From contig CALEDJ010000051.1 in NCBI GenBank assembly GCA_937951485.1, positions 72,517-136,516 on the forward strand: 64,000 nt of DNA, in the 5' to 3' direction. Each line of letters begins with the position of its first letter. Position 1 is the first letter of the stretch. This document shows positions 53,111 through 62,408 of the stretch, piece after piece. The position numbers and the translations under genes are program-made. The notes beneath the pieces were generated by a model. The model was not told the origin of the DNA and searched no databases. It saw only the letters and a list, made by a program, of their open reading frames with translations. Source of the stretch: an uncultured bacterium (GTDB lineage Bacteria; Hydrogenedentota; Hydrogenedentia; Hydrogenedentales; CAILVY01).

Positions 53111-53950
53111 ATGGATTTCTCGTTTCTCCAACACACCTATGCGTGGCACGCGCTGATCGCGGGATGCTGCGCGGGGGTGACCTGCGCCCTCGCGGGCGTC
53201 TTCGTGGTCACCATGCACCTGGCGTTTCTCGGCGTGTGCATCGCGCATGCGGCGTTCGCGGGCGGGTTGATGGGCGTATGGTTGGGATTTGACCCATTGG
53301 TCGGCGCACTGGCCTTCAGCCTCGGCGTGGCAGCCATGGTCGGGCCGATGGCCGACCGGGGCGACATCACCCCGGACGCATCCATCGGCATCCTGTTCTC
53401 CCTGATGATCGGGCTGGCCTTCCTGTTCATCGGTCTGGTGCCAGGCTCCCGCAGCGAAGCGCTGAACCTGTTCTGGGGAAGCATCCTCACGGTCAGCCGC
53501 GCCGATCTCGCCGTGCTCATCGCCGCCGCCGTCATCATGGCGGGCGGCGTAACACTGTTCTACAAGGAGGTTCAGGCCGTGCTGTGCCACCGCCACGTGG
53601 CAATGGCGGTGGGTATCCCCGCGACGCTGGTCTTCTACGGCATGCTCTTCGCCACGGGACTGACCATCGCCGTCTCGTTGCGGATCATCGGCGGACTCCT
53701 GATTTACAGCCTGATCATCAATCCGGCGGCGGCGGCCTTTCAACTGACCTACAGCCTCAAGCGCATGATGCTGCTCGCGTGCCTTTTCGGCGTCCTGTCG
53801 TGCTGGACCGGCCTGGCCGCGTCCTTCCTCTGGGACCTGCCCGCAGGCGCGTCCATCGTGATCGCCTCCTGCATCATTTTTGCCGTCGCCGCGGCCTGCT
53901 CCCCCAAGAAACGGGTAAAAGCATGGAAACGAGCGCATACCGCCGGATAA
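53111..53950 (+). CDS. ABC-3 family metal permease (ZnuB-like)
   Basis: 279 residues, about eight membrane helices. Family marks: AFLGVCIAHAAFAGGLMG in the first third, SLRIIGGLLIYSLIINPAAAA near the coupling region, and the final helices ending LPAGASIVIASCIIFAVAA. It transports the substrate of the preceding binding protein. Its 3' end overlaps the methyltransferase gene by 28 bases. Confidence 0.9.
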   Translation: MDFSFLQHTYAWHALIAGCCAGVTCALAGVFVVTMHLAFLGVCIAHAAFAGGLMGVWLGFDPLVGALAFSLGVAAMVGPMADRGDITPDASIGILFSLMIGLAFLFIGLVPGSRSEALNLFWGSILTVSRADLAVLIAAAVIMAGGVTLFYKEVQAVLCHRHVAMAVGIPATLVFYGMLFATGLTIAVSLRIIGGLLIYSLIINPAAAAFQLTYSLKRMMLLACLFGVLSCWTGLAASFLWDLPAGASIVIASCIIFAVAAACSPKKRVKAWKRAHTAG

Positions 53951-54561
53951 ACCGCCAAGTCGCCCGATTCTTCGACGAACGCGCCGAAGGCTGGGACGCC
54001 TGCGTCTGCCCGCAACACGCGGAACGCCTCGCCGGTATCGTGGCGGAACTGGAGATCCCGCGCGGAGGCTGCGTGGTGGATGTCGGGAGCGGCACCGGCG
54101 TGCTGGCGCCGCTCCTGCGGGAAAAGGTCGGTCCAGAGGGCCGCATCATCGTGATGGACCTCTCCCCCGCCATGCTCCGCGCCGCGAAAAACAGGCACGC
54201 CGCCTGCCGCCCCTGGCCGCTGGTCGCGGATGCGCTCGACCTGCCCCTCTCCGCCGCCTGTGCCGACTGGATTTGCTGCAACAGCGTCTTCCCGCATTTT
54301 CAGGACCAGCAGCGCGCCGTGTGCGAACTTGCGCGGGCCTTGCGGCCCGGTGGACACCTGCTGGTCTGCCACACCCAGAGCCGCGCCGCCATCAACGCCC
54401 ACCACCATGAAGTCGGCGGCGTGGTCGGCGGCGATGAACTGCCCGACGAAGACGCGATGCGCCGTCTCATGCGCGCCGCCGGCCTCCATGTAACCCGCCT
54501 GGAAGATCACGATGACCGGTACGTGATGATCGCGATGACCGCGGAAACGATGCCAGGTTGA
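53923..54561 (+). CDS. Class I SAM-dependent methyltransferase
   Basis: 212 residues. N-terminal segment NRQVARFFDERAEGWDA, SAM motif I VVDVGSGTGVLAPLL, MDLSPAMLRAAK, motif IV-like SAACADWICCNSVFPHF, and LARALRPGGHLLVCHT. Small-molecule methyltransferase of the UbiE/COQ5-like class; the substrate is unknown. The 28-base overlap with the metal permease gene suggests co-translation and a link to a metal or metallophore, which remains inference. Confidence 0.82.
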   Translation: METSAYRRINRQVARFFDERAEGWDACVCPQHAERLAGIVAELEIPRGGCVVDVGSGTGVLAPLLREKVGPEGRIIVMDLSPAMLRAAKNRHAACRPWPLVADALDLPLSAACADWICCNSVFPHFQDQQRAVCELARALRPGGHLLVCHTQSRAAINAHHHEVGGVVGGDELPDEDAMRRLMRAAGLHVTRLEDHDDRYVMIAMTAETMPG

Positions 54562-54595
54562 TCGTTTCGGTTCAATTGCAGGATAAGTTGCCGGG

Positions 54596-54625
54596 TTGAC
54601 TGCAAGCCGACAGGGGGCATAGAGT
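54596..54625 (+). promoter_or_regulatory. Candidate promoter of the GT-C gene
   Basis: TTGACT (54596-54601), an 18-bp spacer and TAGAGT (54620-54625), about 95 bases upstream of the chosen ATG. Confidence 0.45.
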
Positions 54626-54720
54626 AACGGAATGCTCTGCAGGTGCGCGAGGCGATGTGGATTGCTGCGCGGCCGCAAATCCCAGACACCCACCATGAGG
54701 AAGCCCTGGAAACACACATC

Positions 54721-56679
54721 ATGTCGTATCAACACAATGAAGCACATAAAAAAGATGCATGGATCGTAACAGGACTGGCCATCGCGCTGGCGGCTGTGTT
54801 TGTGACCGGCTTTGCGATAACGCTACTGAGAACGGCATGGGCCTGCGATGACGCTTTCATTTCCTTCCGGACGGTGGACAATTTTGTGAACGGCTATGGT
54901 CTGCGCTGGAATGTGAATGAGCGGGTGCAGGCGTTTACGAACCCCCTCTGGGTGTTCGTGATGACGGGGGCTTATTTTTTCACCCGGGAGATGTTCTTTA
55001 CCCCCATTGTTATTTCGATGGCGGTGACCCTGGCGGCGATCGGAATCATGCTGGCGGGCGTGGCCCGTTCGCAGACGCTGGGCCTGCTGGGGCTGACCGT
55101 GCTGCTGTTTTCCAGGGGCTTCATGGATTATTCCACCTCCGGGCTGGAAAACCCACTCACGCACCTGCTGCTCGCCGTGTTCATGGTGGTCTTCTTTCAG
55201 ACCCAGCGCAATCACGTCGTGCTTTTCCTGATGTCCCTCATTGCCGCGCTGGCGGCGCTGAACAGACTGGATACCATCCTCTTCTATGTGCCCGCACTGG
55301 CCTACGGATGGCTGGGCATGCGTTCCTGGAAAGCGACGGCGGTGATGGCATTGGGATTCCTCCCGCTGATCGCCTGGGAGGTGTTTTCCGTTATTTACTA
55401 TGGTTTCCCGTTCCCGAATACGGCCTACGCCAAATTAGGGAATGGCATCACGCAGGACGAACTGGTGGCAAGGGGATTGCGATATTTCCAGCACACGCTG
55501 ATCAAGGACCCCATAACGCTGCCGGCAATCGCGTTGGGGATGGCGCTGCCCCCGCTGCTGCGCCGCGATGGCCGATATCTCGCCCTGTCCTTCGGCATCG
55601 CGCTCTACCTGATCTACATTGTGCGCATCGGCGGTGACTTCATGGCCGGACGCTTCTTTGCGGCGCCGCTCTTTCTCGCCGTGCTTGCGTTTGTGCGCAT
55701 GCCCTTGCGCGGGCATCCGGTGTTGTGGGCGCCGGCCTTCGCGCTGGCGGCGCTGGTGAGCCTGTCACAACCCAACGCCCCAATCACAACAGGAAAGGAT
55801 TTCGGCAAGAGTACAGCGGGCTTCAAAGACGCATATGGCGTGTCTGATGAACGCCGATGGTACTACCAGGCGGCGGGGCTGCAGATGTGGACGCCCGAAA
55901 GGCCGCTGCCACATAACAAATACGCCAACCAGGGCCGACAGTATCACGCCTCGGGCCAGCCAGTCACCGCCGTACATGGCAGCATCGGTTTTCGCGCTTT
56001 TCTGGCAGGGCCCAAAGCGCACATCATTGACTACTATGCACTTTCCGATCCTCTGCTGGCACGCCTGCCCGCTCAATATGACCCGCAGTGGCGATATGGT
56101 CATTTCCGTCGTTACATCCCCGACAAATACCCGGAATCGTCCGCCTCCGGCGTCAACACGCTTACCGACAAGAACCTGGCAGCGTATTATGACCAACTCC
56201 TGCTGATCACGCGCGGCCCGATCTGGAGTCGGGATCGCTGGGCGGCAATCTGGCGTATGAACCTGGGCCGATTTGATCACCTGATTGATCGGGACCGCTA
56301 TCGTTTTCCGGCCATGCGGCGTGTGCGCGCCGAGCAGATCGCGCAGCCGATGCCAGCGGGTTTGCCGTGGGATGCCGAGGGCGTGACGCGGATTCCAACC
56401 CGGGGGCTGCATATTGATCTGGATGGCACATGGACCGCGCCGCGTCTGGAATTGTCACTGGAAGGGCACAATCGCTATGAAGTGTTGTTCATGCGCGGCA
56501 CGGATATCGTCGCAAAAACACTGCTGGGACCGGAAACCGTCGGCCAGGCGGCGCTGACCCTGTATGCGGTCACAACGCCCGACGCTGCGCGCCACGGCGG
56601 CTATAGCGCCCTCCGCATCATGCCCCTGCGGGGCGACAATAGGCGCAGCCTGGGGCACTTGCGGGTGCTGGGGCAATAG
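54721..56679 (+). CDS. GT-C fold membrane glycosyltransferase (AftB/PMT-like)
   Basis: 652 residues. The first ~380 hold about 9-10 membrane helices; the first outside loop has D43-D44 in ACDDAFISFRTVDNF followed by GYGLRWNVNERVQAFTNPLW, the pattern of lipid-phosphosugar-dependent GT-C enzymes such as mycobacterial AftB. The C-terminal ~270 residues are a soluble outside domain. It probably moves a sugar from a polyprenyl phosphate to a cell-envelope acceptor; donor and acceptor are unknown. I chose ATG 54721; a GTG at 54643 is possible but adds 26 residues that look non-coding. Confidence 0.78.
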   Translation: MSYQHNEAHKKDAWIVTGLAIALAAVFVTGFAITLLRTAWACDDAFISFRTVDNFVNGYGLRWNVNERVQAFTNPLWVFVMTGAYFFTREMFFTPIVISMAVTLAAIGIMLAGVARSQTLGLLGLTVLLFSRGFMDYSTSGLENPLTHLLLAVFMVVFFQTQRNHVVLFLMSLIAALAALNRLDTILFYVPALAYGWLGMRSWKATAVMALGFLPLIAWEVFSVIYYGFPFPNTAYAKLGNGITQDELVARGLRYFQHTLIKDPITLPAIALGMALPPLLRRDGRYLALSFGIALYLIYIVRIGGDFMAGRFFAAPLFLAVLAFVRMPLRGHPVLWAPAFALAALVSLSQPNAPITTGKDFGKSTAGFKDAYGVSDERRWYYQAAGLQMWTPERPLPHNKYANQGRQYHASGQPVTAVHGSIGFRAFLAGPKAHIIDYYALSDPLLARLPAQYDPQWRYGHFRRYIPDKYPESSASGVNTLTDKNLAAYYDQLLLITRGPIWSRDRWAAIWRMNLGRFDHLIDRDRYRFPAMRRVRAEQIAQPMPAGLPWDAEGVTRIPTRGLHIDLDGTWTAPRLELSLEGHNRYEVLFMRGTDIVAKTLLGPETVGQAALTLYAVTTPDAARHGGYSALRIMPLRGDNRRSLGHLRVLGQ

Positions 56680-56912
56680 TGATACGCGGCACGGTGCAGA
56701 AGGACACGGATTGGCGCAGGCGGACGCCGACAGACACGGGTTTATCAGATATATCGATACTTTGCAGCGCGTGTGGTATTATCTGAAACTTGACGTCCCG
56801 TTGCATAGGTCAAAGTACAGTCAATGGGGTTTTCACAGAGGCGCCCCAGCGTTTATCCGTCGCATGGGAAATGACGGAACAATTCGCTCCCCCTATCCAG
56901 GAGGCCATCAAA

Positions 56913-59558
56913 ATGCGTGTACCCGCCATGATTGCCGTGTTGTCCATGATTGTCTGTGTCTTGTCCGTACCGGCTGCCGCCCAGCCGGAACAGTTGCTGC
57001 TGCGGGACGGCTGGCACATCCAAAGCGCGGCGAAAGTCGCCGTGCCCAGCGAAGCGATTGCCGCCGTCAGTTGCGCCATGGAGGGCTGGTACCCGGCCCG
57101 TGTGCCGACAACGGTGTTGGCGGCACTGGTGGATAACGGCGTCTATCCCGACCCCTACCATGGCCTGAACCTGAAGTCCATTCCGGGCTATCAGGACGGC
57201 GCGTGGCTGGTGATGAAAAAAGACAGTCCTTTCCGCGACCCGTGGTGGTACCGCACAGAATTTGACGCGCCCGCCGCGTGGAAGGACCGTCATGTCTCAC
57301 TGCATTTCGACGGCATCAATTACAGGGCGAACATCTGGCTGAACGGCGTGCAGGTCGCCGATAGCGAGTCGGTGCAGGGCATGTTTCGGCGATTCGAGTT
57401 TCCCGTGACCGCACTGCTCCGTTACGGGGGCCGCAATGCGCTGGCCGTGAAAATCATCCCGCCGGGGCTGATCCCGGAAAAGAATTATCGCACCAAGCAA
57501 ATCGAGGCGACCACCGGCTGGGACGACCATAACCCGCAGCCGCCAGACGGCAACATGGGCATCTGGCGCGATGTCTATCTGCGCGCCACCGGCCCTGTCG
57601 CCCTCCGGCACCCCTACGTCGCCACCGAACTGAACGTGCCCGCCCTGGACGCGGCGCGGCTCACAGTCTCGGCGTTCCTGCGCAACAATACCGCCGCCGC
57701 GGTGACGGGAACGCTCTCCGGGAAGATTGACGATGTGACGTTCTCGCAGGAGGTCCGCCTTGATCCCGACGAAACCCGGGAAATCTTTTTCACGCCGGAA
57801 GAATATCCGCAACTGGTGTTCCGGAATCCCCGCGTATGGTGGCCGCATCCCCACGGCCCGCAGGCGCTCTATGACCTCGATCTGTCCATCACCGTGGAGG
57901 ACGCGGTGTCCGACACCGCCCACACGCGCTTCGGCATCCGCGACATCACCACCAGCATCAATGACGAGGACTGGCGCGTGTACATGGTCAACGGCAAGCG
58001 CATCCTCATTCGGGGCGGCGCCTGGATGACCAACGACATGCTGCTGCGCCTGGACCGGCCGCGCTATGAAGCGATGGTCCGCTATGCCCGCGAGGCCCAC
58101 CTGAACATGCTGCGCTCGGAGGGCTTCTCCATCCGCGAGACGGAGGATTTTTACAATCTCTGCGACGAATACGGCGTCATGGTGACGCAGCAGATTTTCG
58201 GGCGGAGCATCCCGGACGAAGCGCTCGCCGTCGCCTGTATCGAGGACATGATGCTCCGCATCCGCAACCATCCCAGCCTCGCCCATTTCCTCGGCCACGA
58301 CGAGACCTTCCCCACCGACACGCTCGACAAGGCGTACCGCGACCTCATCGAGAAACACCGCGTGCGGCGCACCTACCAGCCGCATTCCGGCACCTTCTAC
58401 GTGGGCACCCGCAAGGACACCGGCGGCACGCGCACCGGCACGCGCGAATTGTGGACCTATGCCGGGCCGTCGCACTATTATCTGCGCAAACATGACGGCG
58501 CCTGGGGCTTCGCGCAGTCCGGCGGCATCGGCGGCATTGTCGCGCCGCTGGACTCCATCCGCCAGATGATGCCCGAAGACCAATTGTGGCCCGCGCTCGG
58601 CACAGAAGCGTGGTCCTTCCATTCGGTCACCCAGGGCGCGGAATACTTCGACGCCTTCCGCAAGGAGATGCAGGCGGGATACGGCGCGCCGGCGGACCTC
58701 GAAGACTTCTGCCGGAAAGCCTGCGCCATGAACTACAACAGCGCGCGCGGCATGTTCGAGGCCTACGGGCGCAACAAGTACTACGCCTCCGGCATCACCA
58801 CCTGGAAATACAACGTCGCATGGCCCGCCGCCATCACATGGCAGTATGTGGACTGGTACCTGCGCGCCACCGCCGCCTACCACGGCGCGAAAAAGGCGTG
58901 CACACCGGTCCATGTCCAATACGCCTATGACGACGAGTGCGTGTATGTGGTCAACAGCCGTTATCAGCCACTGACCGGCCTGAAAGTGTCCGCAACGGTC
59001 TATGATTTCGCGCTCAACATCCGCCATGAAGAACAGGCCACGGTGGATGTGGACGCGGATGGCGTGGTCAAGGCCTTCGCAATCCCCAAGATGGAAGGCC
59101 TGAGCAAGACCTATTTCCTGAAACTCAATCTGGAATACTCGAACGGTGCGCCCCTGTCCGATAATTTCTACTGGCTGTCCACCTCTCCCGATATTCCCGG
59201 AATCAACGGCCACAGCCTGAAGGGCCTGTTCTATGTCAAGCCGAAATCCCGCGCCGATTTCACCGCATTAAATACATTACCGCCCGCCGAAGTGGCCATG
59301 GACTATGCCGTCGAACCGGGGGAAACGGCGTGCCATATCGGGGTAACTTTGAAAAACACCGGCGCGCACCTGGCTTTTATGCTGCAACTCGCCGCCGTGC
59401 CGGACGGGATCGGCCCGGAAATCGGCCCGGCCTACTGGAGCGAAAACTGCTTCAGTCTGCTGCCCGGCGAATCCCGGTCCGTCACTGTGGTCATTCCCAA
59501 CGACGCGCTGCCGGCGGGCGCGCCGAAGATCCGTCTGACCGGCTGGAATCTGCGATAG
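56913..59558 (+). CDS. Secreted GH2-family glycosidase (exo-beta-D-glucosaminidase type)
   Basis: 881 residues. Signal peptide (AMIAVLSMIVCVLSVPAAA), GH2 sugar-binding domain with WWYRTEFDAP and GINYRANIWLNG, an Ig-like domain, the catalytic barrel with the acid/base E464 in FLGHDETFP and nucleophile E565 in LGTEAWSFH, and C-terminal sandwich domains. The domain order and GHDE motif resemble exo-beta-glucosaminidases (CsxA) more than galactosidases, so a chitosan-derived or mannosidic end is likely. AGGAGG precedes the ATG. Followed by a hairpin and GTCGGAC array, then a DUF4838 gene on the same strand. Confidence 0.85.
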   Translation: MRVPAMIAVLSMIVCVLSVPAAAQPEQLLLRDGWHIQSAAKVAVPSEAIAAVSCAMEGWYPARVPTTVLAALVDNGVYPDPYHGLNLKSIPGYQDGAWLVMKKDSPFRDPWWYRTEFDAPAAWKDRHVSLHFDGINYRANIWLNGVQVADSESVQGMFRRFEFPVTALLRYGGRNALAVKIIPPGLIPEKNYRTKQIEATTGWDDHNPQPPDGNMGIWRDVYLRATGPVALRHPYVATELNVPALDAARLTVSAFLRNNTAAAVTGTLSGKIDDVTFSQEVRLDPDETREIFFTPEEYPQLVFRNPRVWWPHPHGPQALYDLDLSITVEDAVSDTAHTRFGIRDITTSINDEDWRVYMVNGKRILIRGGAWMTNDMLLRLDRPRYEAMVRYAREAHLNMLRSEGFSIRETEDFYNLCDEYGVMVTQQIFGRSIPDEALAVACIEDMMLRIRNHPSLAHFLGHDETFPTDTLDKAYRDLIEKHRVRRTYQPHSGTFYVGTRKDTGGTRTGTRELWTYAGPSHYYLRKHDGAWGFAQSGGIGGIVAPLDSIRQMMPEDQLWPALGTEAWSFHSVTQGAEYFDAFRKEMQAGYGAPADLEDFCRKACAMNYNSARGMFEAYGRNKYYASGITTWKYNVAWPAAITWQYVDWYLRATAAYHGAKKACTPVHVQYAYDDECVYVVNSRYQPLTGLKVSATVYDFALNIRHEEQATVDVDADGVVKAFAIPKMEGLSKTYFLKLNLEYSNGAPLSDNFYWLSTSPDIPGINGHSLKGLFYVKPKSRADFTALNTLPPAEVAMDYAVEPGETACHIGVTLKNTGAHLAFMLQLAAVPDGIGPEIGPAYWSENCFSLLPGESRSVTVVIPNDALPAGAPKIRLTGWNLR

Positions 59559-59573
59559 TCGCTGTGGTCGGTC

Positions 59574-59624
59574 GCGCAGGCGGGCGCCTGCGCCACAATG
59601 TCGGACAGGTCGGACGGTTCGGAC
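59574..59624. repeat. 9-bp-stem hairpin followed by GTCGGAC array
   Basis: GCGCAGGCG-GG-CGCCTGCGC (59574-59593) starts 15 bases after the GH2 stop. Then GTCGGAC begins at 59600 and 59609, with TTCGGAC at 59618: the 9-bp period again. No gene lies in 59559-59782. Confidence 0.75.
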
Positions 59625-59782
59625 AGATTACATGGCCCAACCGCAGGTCTCAACTCTCTTGCAATCGCGGAGGTGCATCCGCCCGGGGTGGACCCTGCGC
59701 CGGAAGTATTTGCCTGCCGCAATCTCTGCCCGTATGATAGGCGCGGGAACCCAAGGACCAATAGAGTGTGGGAGGCGCATCC

Positions 59783-62314
59783 ATGGAAATCAGGCCTTTT
59801 TTGTCCGTTGCCGTATTGGCATTGGCCTCGTTTTTTCTCGCCTGTGCCGCCGGCGGGGAAGACTGGCTGGTGGAGAATGCGACCAGCGACTATGTCATTG
59901 TGCTGCGGGAGAACGCCAGCCCCTCCGAGCATCATGCCGCAAAAGAATTGCAGCAGCATTTTGAGGGATGCACCGGAATTTCCCTGCATATTTCCACCCA
60001 ACGTCCGGACGATGCGCCACCGATGATCGTATTGGGCCTGGGCGAGGTGGCGCGTTCGCTCGGCGTGGACCCTTCCCCCGATGATCTGGGCGAACAAGGT
60101 TATGTGCTGCGCGCCGTGCCGCCGCATCTGGTGATTGCGGGCACGCAGGAGGCCGGAACCCTTTACGGCGTCCATGACTTCTGCCAGCGGGTGCTGGGCG
60201 TGCGCTGGTATGCGCCCGGCGTCACCAGGCTCCCGCTGCACGAAGACATTGCCCTGCCGCATCTCGACGCGCTGGTGCGCCCGGCCTTTCCATTCCGAGA
60301 TATAAGTTATGCGTGGCCGGGCGGCGACGCCGATTTCCGCGCGCGCATGCGCGAGAACGCCGGCGGCGGCGGGCCGGATCATCCCCAGGGCATCCAGCAC
60401 GCCCACGACGGCCGCTGTCACACGTACTTCCGCTTCATCAGCCCCGGCGAGTTTTTCGACGAACACCCCGAGTACTTCTCCGAAATCGGCGGCGTCCGCC
60501 GCCGGGAGGAGACGCAACTGTGCCTGAGCAACCCCGAAGTGCTGGAAATCGTCACGGAACGCATGCTCAAGCGCATGGCCGACGCGCCCCATGTGCGCCA
60601 GCATGATTTCTCGCAGATGGACTACTATAACTACTGCCAGTGCGCGAAGTGCAACGAAATGAATGAACGCTACGGCACGACGGGCGGCACGCAGTTCTGG
60701 TTTGTCAACCAACTGGCCGAGCGTACGGCGAAAATTTACCCGGACAAGCGCATCAGCACGCTGGCCTACATGTACACCGAAGAACCCCCGAAGGGCATGA
60801 CCATGCATCCGAATGTGGCGGTGTGGCTCTGTCACATGTTTCCGTCCTGCGACAGCCATCCCATTGCCACATGCCCGCTGAACGCCGATTTCAAGCGGCG
60901 CGCCGAGGCGTGGTCGAAAATCTGCTCGCACCTCTACATGTGGCACTACATCGTTGACTTTGCACATTATTACAATCCCTTCCCCAATTTCCGCGCGATG
61001 GCCTCCGACATGCGGTTCTACAGAGACATCGGCGCGGAGGGCATCTATCTTCAGGGCATGGGACACGGCGGGGGCGGCGGCGAGTTCAGTCTGCTCCGCC
61101 CGTACTACGGCATGCAGTTGTTGTGGAATCCGGACGCCGACGCCGACGCGGTTATCCGCGATTTTCTGGAGGGGTATTACGGCGCCGCCTGGGAATCCAT
61201 CTACAAGTACATCATCCTGTTGCACGACAAGGTGGAACAGGAAAACATCCACATGCACCTCTATACCAACCCCGCGCAGGGCTATCTGCCCGACGCGATC
61301 ATCGCGCAATCCGAAGCGCTCTTCGACGGGGCGGAGGCCGCCGTGCGCGACGACGCGGAATTGCTGGAGCGCGTGCGCGTTGCGCGGATGCCGCTGGTCT
61401 ACGCACGGCTCTTCCCGCGCAACGGCTACGGGATTGAGGGCCGCCTGCTGCGCTTTGCAGGCCCGATCGCCACGCTGGGCGAGGCGCAGGAATTCCTGGC
61501 GCGCATGCAGCGGCACGGATTCGCCGCCATCCGCGAGATGATGGGCGACCCGAACCAGGTCATGCTGCTGGCGCTGGCCTTCAACACGCCGCAGGAGGTG
61601 ATCACACTCCGGAATCCCGCGTTGTCAGTGGATGTCGTGCCGTTTCTGGGGGGGCGCGCATTGCGCGTCATCCACCGCGAGAGCGGCGCGTGCATCACCG
61701 CGCACAACACCACCCGCAACCTTTTCTTCCCCTTCTGCGGCGGCGAGGAAACGAAGATGGGGAGTTTCTACAGCGGCCTCGGCGCAGGCCATACGGAGCA
61801 ATACAGCATTGTCGAACGCGGCGACCAGCGCGTGGTCGTTGCAACCAAAACCGCCGGCGTAACCCTGCGGCGCATCCTCACCCTGGCGCCGGGCGAGCCG
61901 GTGCTGCACATCGCAGCCGTGGCCGAAAATGAAAGCGACGCGCCGGTCGAGGTGATCGTGCGCAGTCATCTCGAACTCGATCTCGGCGATTTGCGCGCCT
62001 CGCGGGTCGCGTTCGTCAACCGGGCGGGAGAGAACCAGTCGCGGCAAACGCCGCCAATCATCGCGAACTTGCGAGAGGGCGAGCATTTCCTGGATCAGAA
62101 CGCGCCGAAATCCTCGTGGACGTTTACAGGTTCGAAAGGATTGGATGTGACCCAGCGCTTCGACGACGAACTGCTTGATTTTGCCTGGCTTTACGCTTAT
62201 CCCGAAGACCTTGGCGCGCTGGATGTGGAACTGTGGGCGAAACCGCTGCTCCTGCCGCCCGGCGAACGGTTCACTTTCGCGCATTCGTTGGAAATCCGCG
62301 AATCATCCCGATAG
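59783..62314 (+). CDS. DUF4838-domain secreted protein (putative glycoside-hydrolase-like)
   Basis: 843 residues. N-terminal signal (FLSVAVLALASFFLACA); the cysteine there is not in a good lipobox. Residues about 25-130 form the alpha/beta domain seen N-terminal to hexosaminidases and glucuronidases (SEHHAAKELQQHFEGCTG, GTLYGVHDFCQRVLGVRWYAPG). The centre (about 180-480) is a DUF4838 barrel with YYNYCQCAKCNEMNERYG and GAEGIYLQG. The last ~250 residues form a beta-sandwich (GGRALRVIHRESG). No catalytic pair is established for this family. It directly follows the GH2 gene, pointing to polysaccharide breakdown. GGGAGG ribosome site. Confidence 0.8.
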   Translation: MEIRPFLSVAVLALASFFLACAAGGEDWLVENATSDYVIVLRENASPSEHHAAKELQQHFEGCTGISLHISTQRPDDAPPMIVLGLGEVARSLGVDPSPDDLGEQGYVLRAVPPHLVIAGTQEAGTLYGVHDFCQRVLGVRWYAPGVTRLPLHEDIALPHLDALVRPAFPFRDISYAWPGGDADFRARMRENAGGGGPDHPQGIQHAHDGRCHTYFRFISPGEFFDEHPEYFSEIGGVRRREETQLCLSNPEVLEIVTERMLKRMADAPHVRQHDFSQMDYYNYCQCAKCNEMNERYGTTGGTQFWFVNQLAERTAKIYPDKRISTLAYMYTEEPPKGMTMHPNVAVWLCHMFPSCDSHPIATCPLNADFKRRAEAWSKICSHLYMWHYIVDFAHYYNPFPNFRAMASDMRFYRDIGAEGIYLQGMGHGGGGGEFSLLRPYYGMQLLWNPDADADAVIRDFLEGYYGAAWESIYKYIILLHDKVEQENIHMHLYTNPAQGYLPDAIIAQSEALFDGAEAAVRDDAELLERVRVARMPLVYARLFPRNGYGIEGRLLRFAGPIATLGEAQEFLARMQRHGFAAIREMMGDPNQVMLLALAFNTPQEVITLRNPALSVDVVPFLGGRALRVIHRESGACITAHNTTRNLFFPFCGGEETKMGSFYSGLGAGHTEQYSIVERGDQRVVVATKTAGVTLRRILTLAPGEPVLHIAAVAENESDAPVEVIVRSHLELDLGDLRASRVAFVNRAGENQSRQTPPIIANLREGEHFLDQNAPKSSWTFTGSKGLDVTQRFDDELLDFAWLYAYPEDLGALDVELWAKPLLLPPGERFTFAHSLEIRESSR

Positions 62315-62408
62315 AATCACCTCCTGCGCAAAACCGGGGCTGACCCAATCGAGTCCGCCTGCGGCGGAGGAGGTGGGTCTGTCTCAAGTTTTTCCGGAAG
62401 GAGCATCT

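Noticed and set aside
57297-59213. 638-codon minus-strand frame opposite the GH2 gene
   Set aside because: Shadow frame; the plus strand has the GH2 motifs E464 and E565.
59432-61516. 694-codon minus-strand frame across the GH2/DUF4838 junction
   Set aside because: It crosses a gene boundary on the other strand and has shadow composition.
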